Shown in pieces: positions 46,092 to 57,724 of a stretch of 64,000 nucleotides of DNA; positions within the stretch are counted from its first letter, which is position 1; each line of letters begins with the position of its first letter. The notes beneath the pieces were generated by a model, which saw nothing but the letters and a program-made list of their open reading frames with translations, had not been told where the DNA came from and made no database searches. The stretch lies in NCBI GenBank assembly GCA_037957365.1, contig JARHVA010000021.1:5482501-5546500 (forward strand). Direction: 5' to 3'. Position numbers and translations under genes: made by a program. This DNA comes from Torreya grandis (Eukaryota; Streptophyta; Pinopsida; Cupressales; Taxaceae).

Positions 46092-47425
46092 CTATTGGTC
46101 CCAATCAACACTTATGGGAGATGGAATGTCAATGAAATGGTTATGTTGGTTGGTGGTAATGACATGTGGAATAGTAATGGAATGGGAAGAAGCTGTATAA
46201 TCCTTGTAAAATATACTAAGAGAACTTCTTTCGATACTGAAATAATCATCCTCAAAAACCATAGAATGATCGCAAATGTATTCAAATTGATCTGCAAGGC
46301 ATGCATAACCAATATTGTAACATCCATGAACATATTCTCTATCTAAATCTGATTCTGACTTAAGGGACTCTAAATCTAATGTTGAGACTGATGTTGATTT
46401 TGAGTTTGATGCTAAATCCAATGTCGGTTTAAGAATAAAACCTGACTCTAACTTTGATTCTTCATCTGATGGGTACTATTTTACAAGTATGTCTTATTGA
46501 ATGTTTGGTTTCGGATAAGTAATGACCTATAATGGCATAATGGGCTCCATAAAAACTAATTTGTCAGAGTGGGACTCCTCTAGGATAGGAAATAGGTCAA
46601 GAGACAACTCTTTAGAGACTATCTTGTCAAAGGGAGGCCCTTGAAAAATAGGCATAAATTTGAGGTAATTATTTGCCCAAAGATTGTTATAATCATTAAG
46701 AAGTGACTCAATAAATATTAGCTCATCAGAGTGAGACTTCTCGACAATAGGTATAAGATTAAAAGGTGATTCATCACAATTTGACTTATCACAAATAGTT
46801 GGTTCATCAAAAACATCTTGGATTGGTTGGTTTTTTTGGCCTTGGTTTCTAATAAATTGAAAAATATCAATTTTGAACATAGCTTTGTATTCAAATGATT
46901 GGATCGATTGAGGTTTTGATGGGATCGGTACTGGACAAGGAATGGCCTATAATTCGATAATGGTAGGGAGTTGTGGAGCTTTATTGCTCTCATGAGTTAA
47001 AGGATAAAGTCCTCATATGGTAATAATAGGGTGGTGTGGGGCTTAGTTATTCATACAAGCTAAAGGACTAGATCTTGGAATGATGAAGGGGCATTGTGGG
47101 GCTTGATCGCTTGCATAAGACAAAGGATGAGGTCCTAAAAGGACAAGTTTAAGGCGTTGTGGATCATGGTTTCTCACACAAGCCAAAGGATGAGGTCCTG
47201 ATATAAAATGGTGTGATATTTTGGTCTTAAAATAGAAATGGTACGATATAGTGGAGCATGATTACTTTCATAAGCCAAAGCATCCAAGTCCTCATAAACC
47301 ATATCATCCCAATCGGTAACTTGATTTAGATTTTGTGGATTTTGTCTGTGTTCTTCATATGGATTATTATAAGGAGAATAATAAAACTCCTTAAAAAATC
47401 TATCTCTATAGGGGTTTCTAGTCAA
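46092..47425 (-). pseudogene. Gag-like reading frame remnants of element G
   Basis: Three minus-strand open pieces lie in series. 47425-47174 has MTRNPYRDRFFKEFYYSPYN and is Tyr/Pro/Asn-rich. 46880-46527 is acidic with two related blocks, EKSHSDELIFIESL and EESHSDKLVFMEPI. 46421-46092 has SKSTSVSTLDLESLKSESD. They are separated by stops and probably formed one roughly 440-residue structural protein. I do not recognise a Pfam-type signature. Its place, downstream of the 5' LTR in transcription order, is that of gag. Confidence 0.45.
46965..47290 (-). repeat. 60-63-bp in-frame tandem repeat in the gag-like region of element G
   Basis: The plus-strand anchor TGTGG(G/A)G recurs at 46972, 47035, 47095 and 47158, with a weaker unit near 47249. 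Spacings of 63, 60 and 63 are multiples of three, so the repeat is coding-phase. The minus-strand unit reads approximately KPHNAPSSFQDLVLxLxxAI. Confidence 0.75.
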
Positions 47426-50206
47426 ATTTTATGTGGCCATTGTATCATAAATTGAATGTTATGTGACTCCACCATAAGTGTAGCTAGACATGTCTACATA
47501 AATGATGAAAGCTCTAAAACAAAAATCTTAGATTTCTACAAACTCTAAAAAACTATGTACAAAGGACAAATGGTTCAAACTTGGTCTAACTTGATCGAAC
47601 GTGGAGTTATATCTCCAATGTGGTCTGAAAATGGAGTTGTATATCCAAAATGGTTTGTGCTAAGACTTGGCATAAAATATTATAATGTCAAATGTCATAC
47701 ACACAAAAGGTCAAACATCTGAATAAAAATTGGCATGTCAAAGGTCTAGACCAAAGTGTTCCAAACAAGGTCTAAACTAAGAAAAGGAAAAGAGTTGCTA
47801 GTTCTTTTGTCCAAATGCAAAGTCAAAAGCTAGGCTCAAATAGGCTATGCTAGGACTTTTGACCAAATGACTTTAAAAGCTAGGCTTGAATAAAGGATTG
47901 ATGTGAATTTGATTTAATCTAACAAGTTTTGAAACAACTTTGACATAGACCTAACACATGGAATCAAACATAAACATGATCAGTTGGCATAAGCCATAAG
48001 GTAAAAGGCTTTTAGATAAAGACTATGTTCTCCCAAATAAAGGCACAAACAATGATGAGGATATGCATTGAATAAACAAATAATAAATAGTCATCAAGTT
48101 TGGGTAATCAATTAATCAAAGTTATGCAATCCAAAAGATAAAGATATATGTATCATCCCCATGAATTGAGGCCTAAAAAAAAAAATCAATCAATGTTTGA
48201 ATCCAAACTTAACAAGGTTAATTGAAAACTCAATGTTGAAGACTAGGATTTGACCAAACAAGCTAGACAAGATTGGACAGCATGATGATGCATAAACAAG
48301 TTCCAAATGGCATATGTGACATGGTTTGAAACAAACAATTTTTGGCACAATGGTAAACAAGTTTTGAAATAAATTGAGCATCCTCACAACATAAGCATGC
48401 TCAAATGATATGATCAATGTTATGTTTCAAAGACTCAAAGGCTCAAACTTGATTAATGATGTGGGTAGCATAATGGAACCCATTTCATACAAGTAACACA
48501 CACACAAACATGTTTAGTAAAAAAATTTAAGGCACAAATGTGGTGTAAAATGGCTAACATAAGGTCTCTTTAGATAAAAGAGTGGCATATAAACAAATTG
48601 GTTTTGACATAGTTTATAAACAAACAAACAAGTTTTAGTCTCAAAACATACCAAGAAATTTTAAAAAAGTGACAAAAATACATTAAGTATAATTGCCCTA
48701 AATCCTAACAAGGATATGGCAAAGTGGGGTTGACTAAACCTAATTAGTTTTTGAACATTCTAGATGGATCGATTGCATATGACTTTCATGTCAGCATATA
48801 AAAGAAGCGCATTTTAATTAGGTGTCCATAATACTTAGTTTGTTGTAAAAAGGTCTTGCCTTTTTTTTTAACCACTACATCTATCGCTTGTTCAATGTAG
48901 TGTGATGTCCAATATTCAAATACGGTTCGGTGATTAACTCCAACACTAAAAAGTGGTTTAACTGCTCAAACCATCAATCCTAGTGAGGGTGATGAAGTCA
49001 ATGTTGGTAGATGAAACCCTGGGTCAAAGCTTCCCTAAATAATTTATGAGAGGTAATGAAGTCCCCTTCACAAGCCAAGTTTGCATAAAATAAAAAATAT
49101 AATATACTTTATGGTCATCTCAATATCACCTAATACTATTGTGAGTTTTTGGAGAGGGCTTTAAATGACGTTCTTTTTATGCCTTGGACTAGGCTCTTTA
49201 CAATAAGGACAACATTTTTTATTCTAAAATTTACTTGAAAGGGACAGATAGAAGAGCATACATGCAACGTCCCTCTTTTTGCCAATAAAAAACTAAGTTA
49301 AGCAACAATTGAATACCAAACTTGGACAAATAAGTTCAATTTTAAACACCAAATAAAAATTAGAGTGGTGTTCTTTCGACTCCTTGGTCTTAAGTTGTAA
49401 CTTTGAAAGCATAATTATCAAAGCATTCACTTAAGCATTTAAATTTTTCATTAAGCACCAAAATAAAGTTCATAATTCATTTTAAACATTCAAAAGATGT
49501 CTAAAGAGCATGATTTAACAGATTTCAAGTTGGCCTTGCAATGAAAAAATCAATATGTCCTTTAGCTTTGAAGCTATTTTAAGTTTGGAATAATAAACTT
49601 TGAAAATGAAGGTCTCAAGTCTGTATTTTTGAAAATAACATAGTGACAATGATTAGTAGCGATTGGCTCCTTAGCACTCTTGTCGACCAATGACAGTTAT
49701 GCTAACCGTCGGTGGTTATCTGTCTACCCAAAGGCATCACCCCAAAAATAAATGTGTTAGATTAGAAACATTTTAAGAGATTTTCAAAATTTTATGAAAA
49801 ATCTATGCAAATTGAATCTAAACTAATATCATATTCTAAAAATCTAGGAGAAAAGACATGGTTTTAAAAAAACATTATCAAAAATGGAGTATGTATGACC
49901 CCAAACCAAGCATTTTAAAATGGCCTATTAGCTCTTAGGTCTGTGTTTTTAAAAAAAAGATAGTGACCGACGATGGTTATACCTGACCAATAATGATTTT
50001 ACTTGATCATCAATGGTTGAAAATGATGGTTTATGGTTTATTCAACTATCAACATTTCCTCTGACTATCGGCGGTTACCTGTTTAAATTGAAGAAGATAA
50101 AAATCCAACCAAACCAAATTAAAAAATCACTTAAAAAGAGTTTTAAGCATCCAAATTAAAATTTTAAAGTTGCCTCATCCTCTCTTTCATATGTGGGATG
50201 TGTCTT
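47426..50206 (-). other. Leader-side interior of element G, no gene seen
   Basis: About 2.8 kb between the primer-like motif and the gag-like frame shows no recognisable protein on either strand. Long leaders are common in large gypsy elements. Confidence 0.5.
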
Positions 50207-50224
50207 GTCCCACTAGGCATGTCA
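50207..50224 (-). other. Putative primer-binding site of element G
   Basis: Plus-strand GTCCCACTAGGCATGTCA ends 3 nt before the LTR at 50228. The similar string 5 nt from the LTR edge of fragment F (31719-31736) supports a functional role. On the minus strand it reads TGACATGCCTAGTGGGAC. Confidence 0.5.
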
Positions 50225-50227
50225 TTA

Positions 50228-51459
50228 TGTAGACTAGGAATTTGACTCAAGAGAGGATGATTAGTATCGTGTTAGTTCTAAAATGAAAACAAAATGAAAA
50301 AAACACACTAACTAGCATAACATCTCTAGGCCTAGTCACTAGAGGGAGCTTAGTGAAGAAAAACCATTTGACAACACAACTAGAAATGGAAAGAAATGAG
50401 AAACATGAACATAAAACACAAATTTCTTACCAAATTCTTGATTGCTCCAAAAGGCTCCTTCTTTGGCTTGCTCGGCTTGTGCTTCAAGAGATTCCTTCAA
50501 TGGAGTGGCTACATTCATCTCTTCTTGGCACCTTTGGCTTTAGCTTGTCTTGGCTCCAAAATTGGCATTATAACACTAATTGCAATTCTTTTCGAACTAT
50601 TTGTGCATTATAAATATGCATTATCCAAGCTTAAAAATGATGTCATGGCTCTTCTATTTATAGATTTTCAAAATGGTTCTGGATCAATTATGACCATCCA
50701 TCTCAAAATTGAGATGTGTGACCATGAATAAATCCAATTAAATAATTAAATTTATAAATATCCTCCATAAATATTCGGGATAGAAGGGTATTTAAGAGGC
50801 ATGGAGGGTCTTAACGAGGCATGGATAGTCTTAATGAGGCATGAGTTGGCTTAATCTTGAAATTTTATGCATTTATGGCATGTGGATGCCACCCTATTGA
50901 AATGATATCATTTGATGATGCAGATATTCAATATTCATTTTCAAAAATAAATATTCAAAAATCTCCATGGAATTATTAATTAGATTCATTATTTGGATTA
51001 ATTATCTCTTAAACATGAGTAGTCAACTTTGATGCAAATCTTGGCTCTTTGTGTACAAATTAATCAAATCAGTCAAAATGTCTCATTATTGGCTCAAAAT
51101 TTGACTGGATTGGAATTGGAAGGCGATGTTAGATACGTTGGATCCGTTATCCCATTTAGGATATTTCCAACACAAAATAACAAAGGCACATGTCTCGTGC
51201 AAGAAATTTGATGGAAAAGAACAATCCAGAGCACCTAGGTGCAAAAATATCATTTTGTCGAAATGTTCTGATCAAAGTTAGTTAGCTTATAAATTGCATT
51301 GCCCCATTTAACGATGCCCTAGAAAAAAATGGCACTTGAATATGATAGGTTCACATTATTTAGTGTGTTTTAGTATTTTTAGGCCAAATTGTACATTTTT
51401 GTAGAAATTGATCAAAAGTTTGATTGGAGGTTATCAGTGACCAATTTTAAGTGTCTACA
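50228..51459 (-). repeat. 5' LTR of element G (right copy)
   Basis: Its ends are TGTAGACTAGG and GTGTCTACA on the plus strand, i.e. TG and CA termini. It is 1232 bp against 1213 bp for the left copy. The TATA box is at 50654-50662 (minus strand). Confidence 0.9.
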
Positions 51460-51464
51460 GTTCC

Positions 51465-53961
51465 CACATCACACAAATTTATAACAATAAAACTAATCAC
51501 AATCTAACAAAATAAGATTAGCAGCATAGGGAGATTAACAATCTAAGTAATCAAGGGGTGGGAAGGAAATCTATCTTACATACAAAAATTAGCAAAATCT
51601 ATGACAACCAGATTAATGAAGACTGAATAATATTTTCTATATCATGGATAATTTGTTTGTATTTTATCTGATTTACCATCACTTTATTAGCTAAAGGTTC
51701 TCCATTAGTGTGCTGTAAACTTATATATGGTTGAAGAGATTAAAAATACACCTACCATTATAGAAATAAAGACTGGAATACTATGGATAATATTTTTTAA
51801 TTAACAAGAAAAAATTACTACTTGTCTATTCTATTGTTATTCGGTTAAATTTATTTTGTCAATGTGTTGATTATTTAATTCTACCTTTAATTTCTACCAT
51901 GTTATGTTAATTTTTTTCCTTTTAAACATGTTTCCCCCATATGATCTTAAAACTGCAAATATTGTCTATTTAATAGTGGAATGGTAAATTAGGTCCAAAG
52001 TGCCAATGTTGTAAATATATATTTAACATGAGGGTTATCAAGGGTTTTAACCAAATATATGACCTATAGAAGATTAAAATTAAAATTAATGCTTTTAACG
52101 GATTTATTTGGTGAATCGTATTTAAATAAGCATCCATCATACATAGAGAAAATGGTCTATAAAATGGTTTATAAGGAATATAAATGGTGCATAAAATGGT
52201 TTATAAGGAATATAAATGGTGCATTTTGTGTAAAATGTTGTAGAAGATTTGTCTCAAAATTTTAGACTAGGAAATATATGGTTGGAGTTGTGTATTGTGA
52301 CAACCATCATTTAGAAATTTAGATTTCATTAGAGAAGGTAGCAAAGATCATTAAAAAAAAATTAGAAGTGTTTGGAGTGTAAACTTTTTATCATCATAAA
52401 GTGTCTCATAAATTTGAGTTTCTAGGTTCGCTCCCCAAGTTTTGTTCATTACTTCCATGTGTTCAATTTAAATAATACAACTTATGTGTACCTATAATAA
52501 TTAAATCTCTAACCTAAATTGTCAAAGAAAATAGATTGAAGATTTGCATAAGAGTTTGGGTGGTTAGTGTCCACTAACTAGCTCTCTAAAAATTAAACTC
52601 CGTATAATAGAACAATTAAATTTCTTAAAACCTTAGAATCACATTATATACCTCTCATGAATCAAGAATATACTCAATCCTCGATGTTTAATCAATATAT
52701 CTTGTATTTCTAAACAAATCAAAACACTTATGTATTTATAGTTTCCTTTAAATTAAAATTTAGCAATTATATTATAGATATATGGATGTAGATCATATCA
52801 ATGTAACACATCTATCCATATAAAATGTAAAGTCGAGCTTGATCAAGTCTAATCCAATTTTAAAAATAGACTTGATTACTTATGAAGAATATTATAGAAT
52901 CAACAATATATGAAAATATACAATTTTAGTATAATAGCTTATTTTTTGTGACTCTAGAAACAATCATCAGACGTAGACGACAACAAACATGTAGAAAAGG
53001 TGAGGGAAAAAACCAATAAAAATCAACATGAGAAAAGAGTTTTTCATAATGCATTCTTTCGGTAATGTGAGGATGCATAATAACATTGGGTCATTTGTGT
53101 TGAAGTGTGAATTTAGAAATTTGATTTTAGGATCATGTCTTATTCAAGGGCTCCAAAAACATTATTTGTTTTTCCAAAATTATACAGAGAATTGTGGAAA
53201 ATCGATTTTCTTCTCTTCAACCCTAGAAACATATCACATACTGATGTAAAATGGGGAAGTAATTGGTGGGATTATGTTATCCATCCATTGTTATTAGACC
53301 CTTAGACTAATAAAAAAAATTAAAATACATTTAATGAAATTCAATAATAAATTTTTGGATACAAGCCCTTATCCTATATGATTTTTCATGTTATAGTGAA
53401 TAAGTGGTATAAGGAAATAAAAACTTTAAATATTGATTCAAATATTTTTTAAATTCTTAAACATTAATCTAATACTTTCACAATAGAACCCTAGAACATA
53501 AAATTTGTGCCTTTCTTAATCATTCCTTACCCTTTCATGTTGTATGCACACTAATGCAAATATGTATTTATAGATTTCTCAAATTCAATTTAGAACAAAC
53601 TTTCCATGAAAATTAACACATAATTGGTAAAAAAGGCTATAAAAAATAGAGCAAGAGAAAAAAGAGATCCAAAATTAGGTCACAAGGGCCCCTACCAAAA
53701 CATAGATACTATGATACTGCTTCCCCATAATTGTAGAGTGTACAGTTTAGGGAAACATACCTAGAAGACAATGAAAATAGGAAAAGAGGAGATAGATATA
53801 AGAGAGATAAGAGAAACTTGGGAGAACATGTCTGAATAGGGTCAAAACATTGTAAAACATGCACCAATAAGAGCTTAACATGAATTTATAATCAACCAAC
53901 ACATAATTTCCCTCAAATAATACAATTTTATGACTAATAATCACCCCTAGTTATAATAAAG
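51465..53961. other. No gene seen; contains a 32-bp tandem repeat
   Basis: The first bases continue the sequence interrupted by element G. At 52159-52190 and 52191-52222 a 32-bp unit (ATAAAATGGTTTATAAGG, then AATATAAATGGTGC) is repeated exactly. An open frame at 53028-53249 has no motif and I do not call it a gene. Confidence 0.55.
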
Positions 53962-53977
53962 TACACCCACTTTGATG
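53962..53977 (+). repeat. Left target-site duplication of LINE H
   Basis: TACACCCACTTTGATG matches 56488-56503 (TATACCCACTTTGATG) at 15 of 16 bases. The second copy follows a short A run, as expected for target-primed reverse transcription. Confidence 0.88.
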
Positions 53978-54298
53978 GCACTAAGGACAAGTGATAGGAT
54001 GGCTCATATGACTCCCATAGCCCCCATGACTCCCATGGTACCTGTGATAGTTTTAATTAATGATGAAGCTAGGGTCATGCAGAAGAAGAAAGCAGTGATG
54101 GCAGGTAGATGTATGGTAGAGGAGGATGGATGCATGGTCATGGAGGATCAGGAGACAGATGAAGGATTGAATATACATGGGGTCAATGGATTTATAGCAA
54201 GTGGAATACCTAGGGGAAGGGTCAAGGGAGAGCCCAATTTTTATCTAGATCAATTGCTACAGAAGGTGTCTCACAAGATCACAGAAGGTCATTTCTGA
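53975..54298 (+). pseudogene. N-terminal part of LINE H ORF1 region, unrecognised
   Basis: A 107-codon frame opens at ATG 53975, whose three bases are the end of the target duplication. The start begins with Met/Pro/Thr-rich residues (MAHMTPIAPMTPMVPV) and later has an acidic EEDGCMVMEDQETDEG block. I do not recognise it. It may be the low-complexity N-terminus of L1 ORF1, since the DUF4283-like part follows 0.8 kb later after stops. Confidence 0.35.
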
Positions 54299-55039
54299 AA
54301 ATCCTAGCTATTTATACCAGGATGCAAGAGGAGGATGCTCCCAACATGTTTGACAAAATACTTGAGAGGAATATGGATAAAATAAATAAAGTACCTTGAG
54401 GGGTAAAAACCATGAGATCTGCTAGGGTTTTGGAGTGCAAGGCATCTACAAAAGTGTCAGCATTAAAGATCAAGTGATGGGAAGTGGTAGAGAGAATACA
54501 AAAGGGATAATTGAATTCAAAGTCTAGATAATGGGGTTTTTAGGGTTTGTAGGGGATGGAGATCCAATGTAAATGGATGACTAGTCATAGGTCATGGTGG
54601 TGATGATAGATATGTAAAACCTAATATTTTAAGTGGTAGTTATATAGCTACCTTCTAAGCCTATAGGTGATAAGAAGAGCCATGTGTTTATAGGGGATTC
54701 ACCCAGTCCTGGGTAGAAAATGTAAGTACTAAAGTAAGGAGGATCCTTTGTAGCAGTAGTTTCAAGAATGGTTACAGGTTGAGTGTTTGATGAAATGCTT
54801 AGATGGAATAAAGCATGTGAACAAAGGACGGGATTTTTGGGTACTAGGGAAGAGTCTGATTATCAGCAAGGTGTAAAGGAGCATAAACCAATGTTTCAAA
54901 TCTTGTTTAAATCTCTTTCAAGAAAAATTATTTGTAGGTAGGTGAAAGGGACATATTTTATGAAGGATTTAAAACTAAGTCTGGAGGTATCTTCTAGTGT
55001 CCCTACAGAATCTCAATGCTTGGTGCAATAAGGCAACGA

Positions 55040-56216
55040 ATTACAGGACCATCTTTCATTGTCCTTCTATCATTTGGGAAAATACTCGCTCATCTTCATG
55101 ACTTCAAGACTTCAAGGAGGCATGAAAGGATTATATCAAGCTTTTCCTCCCAAACTTGAAACTTTCAAAGAAGTAATCAGAAATGTTGCTTCCAAACCAG
55201 TTTTTTCAAAGTGCCATTTTCCACCTCAAGCTTATATTTTTAAACAAGTGAATGAGATCCCTTATGTGGAGATTGTAAAAAAGGAATTGGATGATTATTT
55301 CTACTCTTTAATGCAGGATGTAGTTATTTTTAAATTTAATGGCTTGTGGCCTTCATCGAATGCCTTATATCAGTGGGGTTATGAGACTTGGTCAAAGAAA
55401 TGTGAGATTTTTTTATGCTCTAAAAGTTTATTTGTTGTTCATTTTAGTGAATAAGAGGATTATCAGAAATGTCTCTCGGAAGACCCTTGGTTTTGGGGTA
55501 ATGTGGGTATATTTATCAACCCTTGGTTTTTGAATTTTGATCCAAACACTCTTTCAGTAACAAAGATGCCAGTGTGGGTTCAGCTTCTTAACCTGCCCTT
55601 ACACTTTTAGCGTGCTCACAAGGAAATAGGAAACGATTTGGGATCTTTCTTAAAATTTGATAATGAGAGAAAGAATACAGGCATGTGCACCTTTACTAGA
55701 ATTTATGTAGAGATTGATTTGAGCAAAGGGGTTTTAGAGAAATCTTTTTAAAGTATGGAAATTATATTCATGCTCAGACTTTAGATTATGAGAATACGAC
55801 ATTTAGATACCATAATTGTAAATTACTTGGTCATATTTATGCTTCCTATGCCCAAAGGTGATTTAAAGTAGGGAATAAAAAGTGGGAGAAGATAAAATCA
55901 AGCAAATGGAGCACTCTAGTTCCAGCAGTAGTAGCTAAAGATTGTTTTGAAGATTCAAAATTTTAGGAAAATGCATATTTGGGTGGTAGAAAGAAAAGAA
56001 GAACAAGTGGTTTTTGTTAAAGAGGCTAAGTCAATGCTGGGGGCAAAAGATAAATCCCAAAATTTTCCCTTAAATAAGGTAGTAGGGGGAGTGAAGAGAG
56101 GACATGAATCTAAAAATTTAGATTCAGACAAAGAGTTGCTTGAAGACATAAATTCAAAAATCCAGCATAATGATAAACAAATAGTTGTGGTGTACTCCGA
56201 ACAAGGAATATGGTAG
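55040..56216 (+). pseudogene. ORF1 (DUF4283 and zinc knuckle) pseudogene of LINE H
   Basis: The frame 55059-55454 contains VVIFKFNGLWPSSNALYQW, KKCEIFLCSKSLFVVHFSE and, after one TAA, EDYQKCLSEDPWFWGNVGIF and INPWF. This is the DUF4283 pattern of plant L1 ORF1 (F-x-V-x-F, then W-F/W-x-x-x-x-L-x-x-x-W-x-P). MPVWVQLLNLPL, IGNDLGSFLKFD and RIYVEIDLSKG follow. A zinc knuckle near 55797-55860 reads FRYHNCKLLGHIYASYAQR, its last Cys being Tyr. A C-terminal frame at 55947-56216 is lysine/glutamate-rich. ORF1 would bind and package LINE RNA. Confidence 0.83.
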
Positions 56217-56487
56217 GGAGTAAAAAATAAAAATGTTACAAAAGGCAAGATGACCAATCACTTAGACTACTTTCCCTTTCACTAATGGCCTTGTGTTTGT
56301 GGTTAGTTTTTGGGTAGTATAAGGCCTATGGTTTTATCTACATGTGGCTTTTTGGCCACTAGTGCTATTTTGGCATGGCTCTTTTGTGTAATCTCCTTTA
56401 GTTTCAATCCTTTTGTGATTGTTTCTTTTTAAACCTTTTATTTTGGATGGGGGCCTTAAATAACCCCATATTTAGCCCAAAAAAAAT
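56217..56487 (+). other. 3' untranslated end of LINE H
   Basis: T-rich sequence (GGCTTTTTGGCCACTAGTG and GATTGTTTCTTTTTAAACC) leads to AGCCC followed by eight A residues. Ending in a short A run is typical of plant L1 elements. Confidence 0.6.
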
Positions 56488-56503
56488 TATACCCACTTTG
56501 ATG

Positions 56504-57436
56504 TGTGTGTAACTTATATCAAATTACCCACAATTTTGTAGAAGATGCCACAATCATCGAAAACATATAACAGTTGTTGAATTAAATATAAGAATAATTG
56601 TGAATCGAAATACAAAAGAAGATAGAATCACCTAAATTCCACCATTGACGGTTGTCAAGATCCTTGAACTAACATCCATGCTTATGTGTTTAGTAAAGAA
56701 CATGTGCATGGGGACGTGTTTAAATAATTAATGACAAACTAAAATAAATAAAAATATAGGTGAAATTGATATATCTAGTTATTCTAAGAATTTTGTTGTG
56801 AGTCTTTAGCATCTCATGATTGGTATAGATCCCCTGAGTCATAAAGAAAAACATATGTACTAATAATTGTTCACAAATATAATTTGATGATTTTAGTCCC
56901 ATGAGGAGAGCCAGTGCACAACCTACTTAAATATATTTAAGAGGGTTATTCAAACATAATCTAATTATGAATGATATAAGATATGAAAGTGCAATGTGCT
57001 AAAGAATAAGGAAAAAAAAGAAGAGGAAGACAACCAATGTAGAACTGTAACAACAAACTTTCATTATGCTTAATTATGTTTAATATCTAAGAGATCAGAT
57101 GTCGAGTGTTTGTGTGTTCCCTAACTTTATTCTTGTATATGTAACCAACTAATAATAATGGAAGTGTATGTTGATATACAATAGACAAAGATGAAGTAAT
57201 GGTTGAATTATTACAATATTTTATAACCACTTAATAACTAATGAATGTTGCAACATCACTAACTACTATTACTGATGAACTAAGGTGTAAATTACTACAC
57301 TATAGGAGATATATGGTAGAAAAAAAGTGGAGTTATGTCTTTGTGGATTGGTACGTAGGTGTGGAACCAAATTCTTATGTTAATAATGTTAATGTGAGGT
57401 TATATATGTAGAAATAGTAAATAATGATAAGAACTA
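56504..57436. other. No gene seen
   Basis: Only short frames without motifs are present on either strand. Confidence 0.55.
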
Positions 57437-57724
57437 GTGACCCAAATCCTTCTAAATCAGTCACCTCTCATTGAATATCAATGGTCCCCTTTGCATGTAG
57501 ATTTGGTAAAATATGTGGAAACAAATTCAAAGCTTCAATTTTATAAACCATTTTCCCTAGGAAGGTGCTTGACTTGCTTTGATGATATGAAAGAGATGGA
57601 TCTATTATCTACTTCTCCACTTGACCCAAGCATCAACGATCTAATCCAATTTTATCAGGATGTTATGATTTGGATTGATCTTTATCACTTGAAGAATTCT
57701 CCAATATCTAAAGTATCCAACTGA
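57437..57724 (+). other. Unrecognised 95-codon reading frame
   Basis: The frame begins MTQILLNQSPLIEYQW and has mixed, protein-like composition with a CLTCFDDM segment. No family signature, promoter or splice context supports it. It abuts a minus-strand gypsy integrase remnant, so chance openness is quite possible. Confidence 0.15.

Larger units (their letters stand above)
42008..51459 (-). mobile_element. Element G, full-length minus-strand gypsy-type LTR element without visible pol
   Basis: Two 1.2-kb LTRs flank a 7-kb interior. The target duplication is GTCCC (42003-42007) and GTTCC (51460-51464), one C-to-T apart. On the minus strand LTR B starts TGTAGACAC and ends CTACA; a purine tract (AGGGGTAAAA) precedes the minus-strand 3' LTR and a primer-like motif follows the 5' LTR. 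The interior has a decayed gag-like frame with in-frame repeats but no RT, integrase or protease motif. The element is probably non-autonomous. The primer-like motif is shared with gypsy fragment F, which suggests a gypsy affiliation. Confidence 0.86.
53978..56487 (+). mobile_element. LINE H, ORF1-only L1-type element with target duplications
   Basis: A 2.5-kb segment is bounded by a 16-bp target duplication and ends with eight A residues (56479-56486). It carries an ORF1 of the plant L1 type (DUF4283 and zinc knuckle) and then a roughly 270-bp non-coding 3' end. No endonuclease or reverse transcriptase is present. Either ORF2 was lost after insertion or the element moved as a short, helper-dependent form. 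The intact duplication and tail on both sides favour insertion as a unit. Confidence 0.82.

Noticed and set aside
53028..53249. 73-codon frame as a host gene
   Set aside because: It has no recognisable domain, promoter or splice context and is expected by chance in AT-rich DNA with this much sequence.
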